Of a stretch of DNA of 57,533 bases, positions 1-8,156 are shown piece by piece. Source of the DNA: Spirosoma fluviale (GTDB lineage: Bacteria > Bacteroidota > Bacteroidia > Cytophagales > Spirosomataceae). Under the pieces are notes generated by a model that was given only the letters and a program-made list of their open reading frames with translations, was not told the DNA's origin and did no database searches. The stretch covers positions 1 through 57,533 of the forward strand of contig CAMCXW010000010.1 in the NCBI GenBank assembly GCA_945883625.1. Direction: 5' to 3'. A program made the position numbers and the translations under genes. Position 1 is the first letter of the stretch, and the number at the start of each line of letters is the position of its first letter.

Positions 1-399
1 ATTTTAGCTGAAAAAGGCCCCATTGGCTACATAGATAAATGCATGTCGGTGTACCGCAAAAATCTAGGGGGACAAAGTTTCACCGACAATACGCAATCGA
101 AACCCTTTATTAACAATCGAATTTTCATGTATGCGAAGATCAATGAATACACGCATTTTAAATACAATCAATTGATTCGTACTATTTTGGCTAGTTACCA
201 CGTATTGTTGATTAATTGTACCGAAAACAAATCATCACTTCATAAACGCATCTACCATCTTTTGGTAGCCTACTACATGTTCAATGAGTTAAGTTTCAAA
301 AAACTTAAGTGGTTAGTCAGAGATCATCTAATTACAACTGAAAGCACGTTGGCCTACCTCAACTTCCGAAGTAAACTCAACCGCTTAATCGGCAAATAA
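1..399 (+). CDS. family 2 glycosyltransferase, C-terminal part (5' truncated by window)
   Basis: The reading frame is open to the first base of the window, so this is the 3' end of a longer gene and not a 118-residue protein starting at the ATG at 43. The first visible residues (LAEKGPIGYIDKCMSVYRKN.GG) match the segment after the catalytic domain of GT-A glycosyltransferases of family 2, where a conserved YR(K/V)(N/H)xGG motif follows the acceptor-site region. The rest is a basic helical tail rich in Tyr, Lys and Leu, common in enzymes that decorate surface polysaccharide or LPS. Donor and acceptor sugars cannot be told. It ends about 80 bases before the next gene. The assignment rests on a short motif and so is moderately sure. 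Confidence 0.6.
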   Translation: MLAEKGPIGYIDKCMSVYRKNLGGQSFTDNTQSKPFINNRIFMYAKINEYTHFKYNQLIRTILASYHVLLINCTENKSSLHKRIYHLLVAYYMFNELSFKKLKWLVRDHLITTESTLAYLNFRSKLNRLIGK

Positions 400-478
400 A
401 TGGTCCACAGAGATATTTGGAATTTAGCAATAAAAAAAGCAATTTTAGCCCAAAGCTTTTAGCTAAAACCTATTCTAA

Positions 479-3475
479 ATGAAACAACATTACGTGCGCC
501 CACTCATCATGGCATCTTGTTTAGGCATGCTTGGGATTAGTGCATTTCAAGCCAATCAAGCGCCTAAATCAGGAACTGTTCCCACAGACTCACTTCGTGA
601 GTTTCATACTAGTTTAGTCGTTCACCCGGAGGTTCAGATTACCACATTTGCGACTGAGCCAATGTTGAAGAATCCCACCAACATGGACATTGATTCGAAG
701 GGAAGAGTTTGGATTACTGAGGCCTATAATTACCGACCGGCTATAAGTGGAAATCCAACTAATCCGAAGGGTGATCGCATCCTTATTTTAGAAGATACGA
801 ATGGCGATGGTGTAGCGGATTCTCAGAAAATTTTCTATCAATCTCCGGAGCTAAACGCGCCCTTGGGTATCGCTGTACTGGATTCGATGGTGATTGTATC
901 TCAAAGTCCGTACATCTGGAAAATGTTTGACGACAACCGAGATGGCGTTGCGGACCGGAAAGAGATACTTTTTCAAGGCATAGGTGGTGAGCAACATGAT
1001 CACGGAGCGCATGCATTTTCTTTTGGACCAGACGGTAAATTATATTTTAACATTGGCAATGAAGGAAAACAATTGCTAGACGCCAAAGGAAAACCTGTAC
1101 TCGACCAAGATGGAGACCCTATCGGACCTACAAAATACAAACAAGGGATGGTTTTTCGCTGCAATTTGGACGGTTCTCAAGTCGAATGCCTAGGCCATAA
1201 TTTTAGAAACAATTTCGAAGTGGCCGTTGACTCCTATGGAGCACTTTGGCAGTCGGACAATGACGACGATGGCAACAAAGGTGTACGTATAAATGCCGTA
1301 TTCGAACATGGGAATTATGGGTATACGGATGAAATGACGGGGGCTGGTTGGTCAGCCAACAGGACCAATATTGAACCTGAAATCCCATTAAGACACTGGC
1401 ATTTAAATGATCCGGGGTCGATGCCCAATTTATTACAAACGGGATCAGGCTCGCCAACGGGCATGATTGTTTATGAGGGAAATTTATTGCCTACTGTTTT
1501 TCAAGGTCAAATGATCCATACAGATGCAGGCCCAAATGTTGTAAGGGCATATCCTGTAAAACCGAAAGGAGCTGGATATGAAGCCAGTATCGTTAATTTA
1601 ATTGATGGTTCAAAAGATCAGTGGTTTCGTCCGGCCGACGTAACAGTTGCACCCGATGGTTCCGTATTTGTGGCTGATTGGTACGATCCCGGCGTGGGAG
1701 GGCACCAAGCGGGTGACCAAACTAAAGGAAGAATTTACCGCATCGCACCAAAAGGGCATGCTTACCGTGTTCCAGCACTTGATTTAACTACTCCATCAGG
1801 CGCATTAGCAGCTTTAAATAATCCAAACTTGGCCACGCGCTATTTAGGCTATCAAAAATTAGTGCAATTGGGATTAGCAGGTCTTGAAACGGCCTATTCT
1901 ATAGAAAAAAATCCGCGATTAAAGGCACGTGCCTTGTGGATGTTGATTCAAGGTCCCAAAGGAGCAAGTTTTATCGAAAAAGCAGTTCAAGATACCGACC
2001 CTAACTTCCGCATGTTGGGCATACGCGCGATGAAACGTTTACCTTTTGCAAGCTGGCAAGCCCATGCACAAAATTTACAAAAGGACCCTAATCCTCAAGT
2101 TAGACGGGAATTAGCCATTGCCTTGCGCCACATTGCCACGCCGGAAGCGGACGCAATTTGGACAGCCTTGGCTTCACAATATGATTCGGCGGATCGCTGG
2201 TATTTGGAGGCCTTGGGAATTGGGGCTGATGGGAATTGGGATACGCGTTTATCGTCATATTTAGCTTCAAATCAATTAAATCGCGATGTAATTTGGCGGG
2301 CACGTTCATCGAAATCAGTGCCGTATTTAGTTTCTTATGTTCGTGAAGCGAAACCATTAACCGAAAAACTACGCTATTTCAGGGCATTTGATTTCGTACC
2401 AGGAAATGAAAAATCGCCCCAATTAATGCAAGTTATCAACGAATCGATACAAAAGGAACCTAGCTTAGCTATGGTAGCCTTGCGCCACATTTCGGCTGAA
2501 TACATCCAGCAAAAACCTGCAGATCGAAAAACCGTCATCAGTATGCTGGCCAAAGTAGAAGGGAATGAATATTTGGAATTAATTGAAAAGTATAATTTAA
2601 CAGAAATGGCTCCTAGCCTGCTTAAAGACCTGTTAGCTGGGAAAAATAGTCGGCCAACAACCAAAGTTATTTATGCCTTGAATCAAGGGGGGTTAATTCA
2701 AACTAAATTTAAATCGGGCACAATTGCGGAAAAAAAAGCAATTATCGAGGGGGTTCGTTGGCAAGGTAACAACGAAAGCTTAACCCTCCTTTTAGCCGTT
2801 GTAAATGATCCGAAAATCGATGCGAACGTTCGTCGGGATGCGGCACGTGGCTTGGGCAATTCCTATCCTAAAGGTGAGGATTTGGTATTAAAATTATTGA
2901 AAAATAAAGAGGTACCAACTAATCTAATTCCATCTGTGGTAGAATCGGTTAGTAAGTCTTGGCGAAAAGGAGTCCGTATGGAAGCAATTACGTATTTAAC
3001 TGGCGCTAACGCTCAAGCCAAAGTAAAACATCCACCTTTAAATGATTTACTTTCTCAAAGAGGCGTAGTTTTGGCTGGTAAAAAAGTATATGTAGATCAA
3101 TGTTCGATGTGCCATCAGGTAAATAACGAAGGCATTGATTTCGGCCCCAAACTTGGTGAAATTGGATCAAAATTATCACGTGAAGGAATGTATATGTCGG
3201 TACTTCACCCCAATGCCGGTATCGGATTTGGCTATGAAACATTTGAAATTAGTACTAAAAAGGGAGATACATATCAGGGAATAATTACCTCAAAAAATGA
3301 AACGGACATTATCATGCGTTTACCTGGTGGTGTTTCACAGAATTTTAAAACTTCCGCACTAAAATCGGTCAAGCAATTGCCAAATTCGCTGATGCCGGAG
3401 GGATTAGCGGACGGGATGTCAACGCCCGAATTAGTTGACCTAATGGAATATTTAAACACATTAAAGAAAAAATAA
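479..3475 (+). CDS. exported PVC-type sugar dehydrogenase/haem-binding protein with HEAT repeats
   Basis: A 998-residue protein with an N-terminal signal peptide (about residues 1-25), so periplasmic or outer-surface. Residues about 45-420 look like the six-bladed propeller of glucose/sorbosone-type dehydrogenases (membrane-bound dehydrogenase domain known from Planctomycetes and Bacteroidota). The middle, about 430-850, is a helical HEAT-like solenoid. The C-terminus is a cytochrome c/haem-binding domain with the CxxCH site CSMCH at residues 875-879 and a later Met-rich stretch that may supply the second ligand. Family members are thought to oxidise sugars and pass electrons to the c-type haem; the substrate is unknown. 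Its stop is one base before the start of the next gene, so the two are probably translated from one mRNA. Confidence 0.8.
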   Translation: MKQHYVRPLIMASCLGMLGISAFQANQAPKSGTVPTDSLREFHTSLVVHPEVQITTFATEPMLKNPTNMDIDSKGRVWITEAYNYRPAISGNPTNPKGDRILILEDTNGDGVADSQKIFYQSPELNAPLGIAVLDSMVIVSQSPYIWKMFDDNRDGVADRKEILFQGIGGEQHDHGAHAFSFGPDGKLYFNIGNEGKQLLDAKGKPVLDQDGDPIGPTKYKQGMVFRCNLDGSQVECLGHNFRNNFEVAVDSYGALWQSDNDDDGNKGVRINAVFEHGNYGYTDEMTGAGWSANRTNIEPEIPLRHWHLNDPGSMPNLLQTGSGSPTGMIVYEGNLLPTVFQGQMIHTDAGPNVVRAYPVKPKGAGYEASIVNLIDGSKDQWFRPADVTVAPDGSVFVADWYDPGVGGHQAGDQTKGRIYRIAPKGHAYRVPALDLTTPSGALAALNNPNLATRYLGYQKLVQLGLAGLETAYSIEKNPRLKARALWMLIQGPKGASFIEKAVQDTDPNFRMLGIRAMKRLPFASWQAHAQNLQKDPNPQVRRELAIALRHIATPEADAIWTALASQYDSADRWYLEALGIGADGNWDTRLSSYLASNQLNRDVIWRARSSKSVPYLVSYVREAKPLTEKLRYFRAFDFVPGNEKSPQLMQVINESIQKEPSLAMVALRHISAEYIQQKPADRKTVISMLAKVEGNEYLELIEKYNLTEMAPSLLKDLLAGKNSRPTTKVIYALNQGGLIQTKFKSGTIAEKKAIIEGVRWQGNNESLTLLLAVVNDPKIDANVRRDAARGLGNSYPKGEDLVLKLLKNKEVPTNLIPSVVESVSKSWRKGVRMEAITYLTGANAQAKVKHPPLNDLLSQRGVVLAGKKVYVDQCSMCHQVNNEGIDFGPKLGEIGSKLSREGMYMSVLHPNAGIGFGYETFEISTKKGDTYQGIITSKNETDIIMRLPGGVSQNFKTSALKSVKQLPNSLMPEGLADGMSTPELVDLMEYLNTLKKK

Positions 3476-3476
3476 T

Positions 3477-4379
3477 ATGAATCGCAGAAACTTTTCACAG
3501 CTGTTAAGTGCAGGTCTATTCACCGCAGGAATAAATTCAACGGCTAAAGCACAATCGGCCGCACAAGCACCATTTAGCTTAAAATATGCACCCCATTTTG
3601 GCATGTTTCAACAACATGCAGGGAAAAATGAAATTGACCAACTGAAATTCATGTATGACATGGGTTTTCGAGCGTTAGAGGATAATGACATGATGGGTAG
3701 ACCCGTTGAAACCCAAGTAAAAATAGGCGAAACCTTAGCGCGCTTAGGCATGGACATGGGAGTTTTCGTGATCAAATTTGATGGATTTTTCGATAAATCA
3801 CACATGACATCGGGAGATAAAACTTGGACTGATACATTTCTACAAGCTTGTCACAAGGCAGTCGACACTGCGAAGCGCGTTAATGCGAAATGGGCAACAG
3901 TAGTACCCGGAAATTTCAGTCGGCAATTGCCTATGGGAATTCAAACGGGCAATGTCATCGAGGTTTTAAAACGCGGAGCTGAAATCCTTGAGCCTCATAA
4001 TTTAAAGATGGTTTTGGAGCCTTTAAGTGACAATCCAGATTTATTTCTACGTTATTCAGATCAAACATACAGCATTTGTAAAGGCGTGGGAAGTCCATCT
4101 TGCAAAATCTTATTTGATATTTACCACATGCAACGAAATGAGGGAAATCTGATCAACAACATGAATCGTTGTTGGGACGAAATCGCCTACATCCAAATCG
4201 GCGATAACCCAGGACGTAAAGAACCAGGAACTGGTGAGGTTAATTATCAAAATGTCTTTAAACACATAAAAACCAAAGGATTTCAAGGGGTTCTAGGTAT
4301 GGAACACGGTAATTTCCACCCAGGAAAAGAAGGTGAATTAAAACTAATTGAGGCGTATCGCAAGGCGGATCTTGTCTAA
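3477..4379 (+). CDS. exported TIM-barrel sugar isomerase/epimerase-like protein
   Basis: A 300-residue xylose-isomerase-like TIM barrel, closest in character to the hydroxypyruvate isomerase/sugar-phosphate epimerase group. The start MNRRNF followed by a short hydrophobic stretch and AKAQ resembles a Tat (twin-arginine) export signal, so the enzyme probably folds in the cytoplasm and works in the periplasm. Visible metal-site segments include VLEPLSDNP, ILFDIYHMQ and the C-terminal LGMEHGN, in the order expected for a divalent-metal barrel. It follows the dehydrogenase by one base, suggesting that both act on the same exported sugar pathway. Substrate unknown. Confidence 0.75.
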   Translation: MNRRNFSQLLSAGLFTAGINSTAKAQSAAQAPFSLKYAPHFGMFQQHAGKNEIDQLKFMYDMGFRALEDNDMMGRPVETQVKIGETLARLGMDMGVFVIKFDGFFDKSHMTSGDKTWTDTFLQACHKAVDTAKRVNAKWATVVPGNFSRQLPMGIQTGNVIEVLKRGAEILEPHNLKMVLEPLSDNPDLFLRYSDQTYSICKGVGSPSCKILFDIYHMQRNEGNLINNMNRCWDEIAYIQIGDNPGRKEPGTGEVNYQNVFKHIKTKGFQGVLGMEHGNFHPGKEGELKLIEAYRKADLV

Positions 4380-4424
4380 ATCAGTTTTTATTTAGATATT
4401 AGCCTAATTATTTAATAAAATCTA

Positions 4425-4712
4425 ATGGAAGCAGTATTTAAAGCGATTAACGACCAAACACGTCGCGAAATTTTACACTTACTCGTGGGCGGTCCATGTA
4501 ACGCAGGTGAAATTGCTAAGCAATTTCAAATGACGAAGCCTAGTATCTCGCATCACTTAGATTTATTGAAACAAGCTTCGCTAATTTTAGCTGAGAAAAA
4601 AGGCCAATTTATCCTATACTCGCTTAATAAGGAGGGATTTACGCAAATACATCAGTGGTTTCAAGGCTTTGCGACTCATTTTGAATTCCCTAAACCAAAG
4701 ATCAGATTATAA
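4425..4712 (+). CDS. ArsR/SdpR-type winged-helix repressor
   Basis: A 95-residue winged-helix regulator. The N-terminus (AVFKAINDQTRREIL) and the recognition helix region (KPSISHHLDLLKQA) are typical of the autorepressor branch of the ArsR superfamily that includes SdpR. No metal-binding cysteine pair is visible; the single Cys sits in the GPCNAGEIA segment, so metal sensing is unlikely. SdpR-type repressors commonly lie beside an SdpI-like immunity membrane protein, but none is seen here. The next gene, 37 bases on, is unrecognised. It may regulate itself and neighbours. Confidence 0.8.
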   Translation: MEAVFKAINDQTRREILHLLVGGPCNAGEIAKQFQMTKPSISHHLDLLKQASLILAEKKGQFILYSLNKEGFTQIHQWFQGFATHFEFPKPKIRL

Positions 4713-4723
4713 AATAAAAACGG

Positions 4724-4731
4724 TATTTTTG
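4724..4731 (+). promoter_or_regulatory. -7 promoter box (TATTTTTG) ahead of the 165-residue gene
   Basis: Matches the Bacteroidota -7 consensus TAnnTTTG, 18 bases upstream of the ATG at 4750. No clear -33 TTTG lies about 20 bases further upstream. Confidence 0.35.
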
Positions 4732-4749
4732 CCCAAAATATAGATACGT

Positions 4750-5247
4750 ATGTGCGCTCAACTCGCTAAGTCTTTTTCATTTGTGAGATCTGAAATTCCA
4801 GCTGAATTTGTTGGCCTTGGAGTCATTCAATTACCACCTCGTAATTTTTTCCAGTCGATTGGTGATTATTTTGCTGAAAAATCCGGCAAACAACGTATTT
4901 CATTTATGGCCGTAGGCGCACATGAAATCAAGAAAATTCATACGCAAGGATCGAGCATTCTTCAATCTACTAGTGTTCCTAAAAACTTGATTGAATCCAT
5001 TTCAATTCGGGAGGATAAAACTTCGGATGGTTTGGTTGCTATTTCGCACATCGATATTGTTGAATGTATTTCAGTTGACAAAAAGGGCAATAAAAAACTC
5101 AAGTCGCACTATTTCAAATTAATGCCAGCTCTGCTTGGAGAAAACACCTCTCCTATTCAAAATGTGGTTGAGATTACCGAAGCGCACAAATCAAAAAAGT
5201 TAATTATCGAAACGTTGACCACTTGGGAAACGGCGATTGAAGCCTAA
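4750..5247 (+). CDS. conserved-looking hypothetical protein, 165 aa
   Basis: I do not recognise this protein. It has 165 residues, no signal peptide and no membrane segment. It looks like a mixed alpha/beta cytoplasmic protein with a basic, Lys-rich second half (for example SVDKKGNKKLKSHYFKL). It follows the ArsR-type regulator by 37 bases but has its own possible -7 box. Its stop overlaps the stop of the convergent MFS gene by four bases (5244-5247). Base composition and codon use look like those of its neighbours, so there is no sign of recent transfer. Confidence 0.6.
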   Translation: MCAQLAKSFSFVRSEIPAEFVGLGVIQLPPRNFFQSIGDYFAEKSGKQRISFMAVGAHEIKKIHTQGSSILQSTSVPKNLIESISIREDKTSDGLVAISHIDIVECISVDKKGNKKLKSHYFKLMPALLGENTSPIQNVVEITEAHKSKKLIIETLTTWETAIEA

Positions 5248-6503
5248 TTATCCATTGCTTTTTGAACATCCAAATCCAACAAATCCTTGGATTTGTACGC
5301 GACAATAGATACTAAAACCATCGTGGCACATGCACCTAGTATTACAGAGGGAACTGTCCCGAAGAATTTAGCTGCCACACCTGACTCAAAAGCGCCCATT
5401 TCATTCGAAGTACTCACAAACACCCCATTTACAGACGATACCCTTCCCCGCATTTCATCCGGTGTAAATACGCGCAGGACAGTTTGGCGAATCACCACAC
5501 TGATTGAATCAAAGGCCCCTGTAAAAAATAAAGCAACGACTGAAATCCAGAAATTAGTTGAAAAACCAAAAACAAAAGTTGCGATTCCAAATCCGGCGAT
5601 GGCCAACAATAAATTCCGCCAAGCATTTTTTAATGGGGGAAAATAAAGCATCAGCAACATGGTTAGTACAGCGCCAACCGATGGAGCAGCTCGAAGTACA
5701 CCCAAGCCTTCAGCGCCTACCCGTAAAATATCTTCCGCGTAGACCGGTAAAATTGCGATGACTCCACCAAACAACACAGAAAATAAGTCCAATGAAATCG
5801 CATATAAAATTATTTTAGTCTTAAAAACATAGGTGATCCCCTCACGTAAACTCAACCAAATCGAATCATGCTGCGTATTTTTGGGAGGGATTGGTCGGCT
5901 ATCTATAAAAAACAGACAAGCCATCACGACGAGTAACAACCCAATTACAGTCACAAGCGAACCTACCAAGCCAGCGTAAGCATACAAAAATCCAGCAACA
6001 CCCGGCCCTAAAATAGACCCCAATTGCCAAAAAGAACTATTCCACGTAGCTGCATTCGCAAATACATCCTTAGGAACTAAAAATGGATTCAAAGAGGATG
6101 CCGCCGGAGTGAAAAATCCCTTCGACAAACCAATTAAAAAAATAACAAAATAAATGGCATAAATATGAAAATCAGCATCCTTCGAATCTAATTGCAAGGC
6201 TGAGTATAGCAATAAAAAAGAGCCTAAAATTATCACCAGTAATGAATTTTGCATGATTTTTTTCTTGTCACGATTATCGGCTAAGTGTCCTCCAAACAAC
6301 ACCAACGAAATATAAGGAACTGCCTCAGCTAAACCAATCAGCCCCAAAGCCAGCGGATTGTGCGTCAACTTATATATTTCATAGGCTAAAATTACCTCCT
6401 GCATCAATAAGGCAATCGTAAAAAACGTATTTCCTGTCACATAAGCCCTAAACTCTGGGAAACGCAATGCCTGAAATGCATCCTTATTTTTAAAATAACT
6501 CAT
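5244..6503 (-). CDS. MFS transporter, EntS-like exporter
   Basis: A 419-residue membrane protein with about 12 hydrophobic segments. The short loop motif GGHLADNRDKKKI after helix 2 is the major-facilitator signature (GxLaDrxgrkk), and the segment RQTVLRVFTPDEMRGRVSSVN is characteristic of the EntS/MFS_3 branch of exporters. These export siderophores or small drugs; the substrate here is unknown. Its start overlaps the end of the UbiA-like gene by 14 bases, and the MOSC gene lies just upstream, so MOSC, UbiA-like and MFS form one leftward operon. Confidence 0.85.
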   Translation of the reverse strand: MSYFKNKDAFQALRFPEFRAYVTGNTFFTIALLMQEVILAYEIYKLTHNPLALGLIGLAEAVPYISLVLFGGHLADNRDKKKIMQNSLLVIILGSFLLLYSALQLDSKDADFHIYAIYFVIFLIGLSKGFFTPAASSLNPFLVPKDVFANAATWNSSFWQLGSILGPGVAGFLYAYAGLVGSLVTVIGLLLVVMACLFFIDSRPIPPKNTQHDSIWLSLREGITYVFKTKIILYAISLDLFSVLFGGVIAILPVYAEDILRVGAEGLGVLRAAPSVGAVLTMLLMLYFPPLKNAWRNLLLAIAGFGIATFVFGFSTNFWISVVALFFTGAFDSISVVIRQTVLRVFTPDEMRGRVSSVNGVFVSTSNEMGAFESGVAAKFFGTVPSVILGACATMVLVSIVAYKSKDLLDLDVQKAMDN

Positions 6504-7233
6504 AGACGAAATAAACTAATGGACTCAAAAATGCTAATTCTCCAACCCAACGACGCTGTAAATTGGGACTAAAATAATAAATCCCCACATGAATGCCTTG
6601 AATAATCGCAAGACACAAAGCTAACTCCCAAGAAAACTGCCAAGCAATGCAACCCAAAAGCCCGACTAAAATCCATTGAAGCCAATAAAAAACGAATCGA
6701 AAATCTGCTTTTCCCTCAAGCCACGTAAATAAAGACAAATTCATGAAGGCCAAAAAAAAGACATCTATAAATAAAAGCCAACTGAACTGACCCACAGCCA
6801 AACTAGGTAAAAATAATCCGCAAGCATATAAAATCGAAGTGAAAAATTCCTTTGGCAACCACACTCGATCCCAATAACGTATAGCAACACCATATAATAC
6901 CATACAAATACTTAGGCAAATACCTAAATATATTAATTCCCCAGAAATACAGCTTAATAAGTACCCCAAGACAAGTAATAGAAACAGAATGAACGAGCGA
7001 ATTAACATGTAAAATCGCTGATGAAAGAAATGAATCGGATCGGTAGGCTGATTGACCAAATTATCAACTTGCCGATCAACTAAATAAAAAATCCAAACTG
7101 AAATGCCTAAGACCATTTGCTCAGACCAAGGCTGAATACCTCCCACCATCACTTTCCAAAGCATAGCCTGCATGGCCACCGCACCAAAAACAACATCCAA
7201 ACTACTGAAATGAAAAAATCTAAGGAAGCGCAT
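6490..7233 (-). CDS. UbiA-like polytopic membrane protein
   Basis: About 247 residues and strongly hydrophobic, with seven or so membrane helices. The N-terminal SSLDVVFGA and the following YLVDRQVDN resemble the first aspartate-rich prenyl-diphosphate site of UbiA-family prenyltransferases (NDxxDxxxD). A clear second Asp motif is not obvious, so activity is uncertain. The longest frame begins at 7260, overlapping the MOSC gene by 41 bases; the Met at 7233 overlaps by only 14 and places the conserved RFFxFSSLDV at the N-terminus, so I prefer it. Its function within the MOSC-UbiA-MFS operon is unknown. Confidence 0.55.
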   Translation of the reverse strand: MRFLRFFHFSSLDVVFGAVAMQAMLWKVMVGGIQPWSEQMVLGISVWIFYLVDRQVDNLVNQPTDPIHFFHQRFYMLIRSFILFLLLVLGYLLSCISGELIYLGICLSICMVLYGVAIRYWDRVWLPKEFFTSILYACGLFLPSLAVGQFSWLLFIDVFFLAFMNLSLFTWLEGKADFRFVFYWLQWILVGLLGCIAWQFSWELALCLAIIQGIHVGIYYFSPNLQRRWVGELAFLSPLVYFVYELF

Positions 7234-8044
7234 CTTTACTTTTTTCCACATGAATTTCATCTCCTACCGCAATCCTTCCCGATACAACCGGAACGGCTTG
7301 TTGGCCGAAATAAACCTTATTCCCAACCTTTCTAAACCTACTCAACACTTCCAGCATAGATTTGTCCACTTCTCCTGTTGATGGGTTTACGTTCACCAAC
7401 TGACACCGAGCGCAAGGTTTTGCGCCAAATAAACGCACTGTTCCAAGTGAAAATTCTAACCAAGAATCCTCTTCAAATGCTTTTGCACCAGAAATAATGA
7501 CATTAGCACGAAAGCGCATCCAATCAAAAGAGGCTCCATAATGATGTTCAACTGCCTGATAGGACGATTCAGAAGCAAGTAAAATAGGTAGTGAATCAGC
7601 AAAAGAACTTTGCTGGGACCCCGAAGTTTGATATTTAGATTCAATGCTACGAGGTGCAGTTGATTGGATTTGAACGAGTCGTACCGACTCATTCAGTAAT
7701 TCAGAAAACCAGGCAGAAATGCCATCAGCAACTTCACGAACACGAATTTCATCATCCCATAAAGTCACATCAACCCAATCACCCAATGCTGGATTTACAG
7801 GTAAAACACGATGATTTTGCGTTAGTTGATCCATAATCAAATAATCCGACCCATCTAATTTCAATACAAATCGCGTCAAATCTGGACGTGTCCGCTGTGT
7901 GATGAATTGCCCCGTTTTAGACACTAGCATAAATCGTCGGTCTCCTACTAAACCCAAGGAATCTACCTCCACTTGCTGCAATGCAACAGGACCCAGCGAT
8001 TTAATCGGAAAAATAATGAGTTGCGATATGAATGGCTTAGACAT
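7220..8044 (-). CDS. MOSC domain protein with N-terminal MOSC beta-barrel
   Basis: A 274-residue cytoplasmic protein. The N-terminal part (about residues 1-110, with IIFPIKSLGP and GLVGDRRFMLV) is the MOSC N-terminal beta-barrel. The C-terminal MOSC domain carries FRANVIISG and the conserved cysteine segment KPCARCQLVNVNP. MOSC domains bind the molybdenum cofactor or carry sulfur, as in YcbX and mARC, which reduce N-hydroxylated compounds. The longest frame starts at 8083, but the Met at 8044 opens the conserved domain and lies just downstream of a -7 box at 8063-8070 that would fall inside the longer version; 8044 is therefore the likely start. Confidence 0.85.
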   Translation of the reverse strand: MSKPFISQLIIFPIKSLGPVALQQVEVDSLGLVGDRRFMLVSKTGQFITQRTRPDLTRFVLKLDGSDYLIMDQLTQNHRVLPVNPALGDWVDVTLWDDEIRVREVADGISAWFSELLNESVRLVQIQSTAPRSIESKYQTSGSQQSSFADSLPILLASESSYQAVEHHYGASFDWMRFRANVIISGAKAFEEDSWLEFSLGTVRLFGAKPCARCQLVNVNPSTGEVDKSMLEVLSRFRKVGNKVYFGQQAVPVVSGRIAVGDEIHVEKSKDALP

Positions 8045-8062
8045 CGTGCAAATTAGTAATTT

Positions 8063-8070
8063 CAAAAATA
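8063..8070 (-). promoter_or_regulatory. -7 promoter box (TATTTTTG, minus strand) for the MOSC operon
   Basis: Reads CAAAAATA on the plus strand, TAnnTTTG on the minus strand, about 18 bases upstream of the MOSC start at 8044. It helps decide that start. Confidence 0.45.
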
Positions 8071-8124
8071 AAATCACTATCACGACTTGTAGGCTAGTTA
8101 CTTCGAAATCTGAATCAAATGTGC

Positions 8125-8132
8125 TAAGTTTG
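8125..8132 (+). promoter_or_regulatory. -7 promoter box (TAAGTTTG) ahead of the TolC-type gene
   Basis: Matches TAnnTTTG, 24 bases before the ATG at 8157, in the divergent gap shared with the MOSC operon. No convincing -33 element. Confidence 0.4.
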
Positions 8133-8156
8133 TCCTTTGCCTTATAACACTAACCT

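Noticed and set aside
8045..8083. 13-codon extension of the MOSC protein
   Set aside because: A -7 promoter box lies within the extension, and the conserved domain starts at the later Met.
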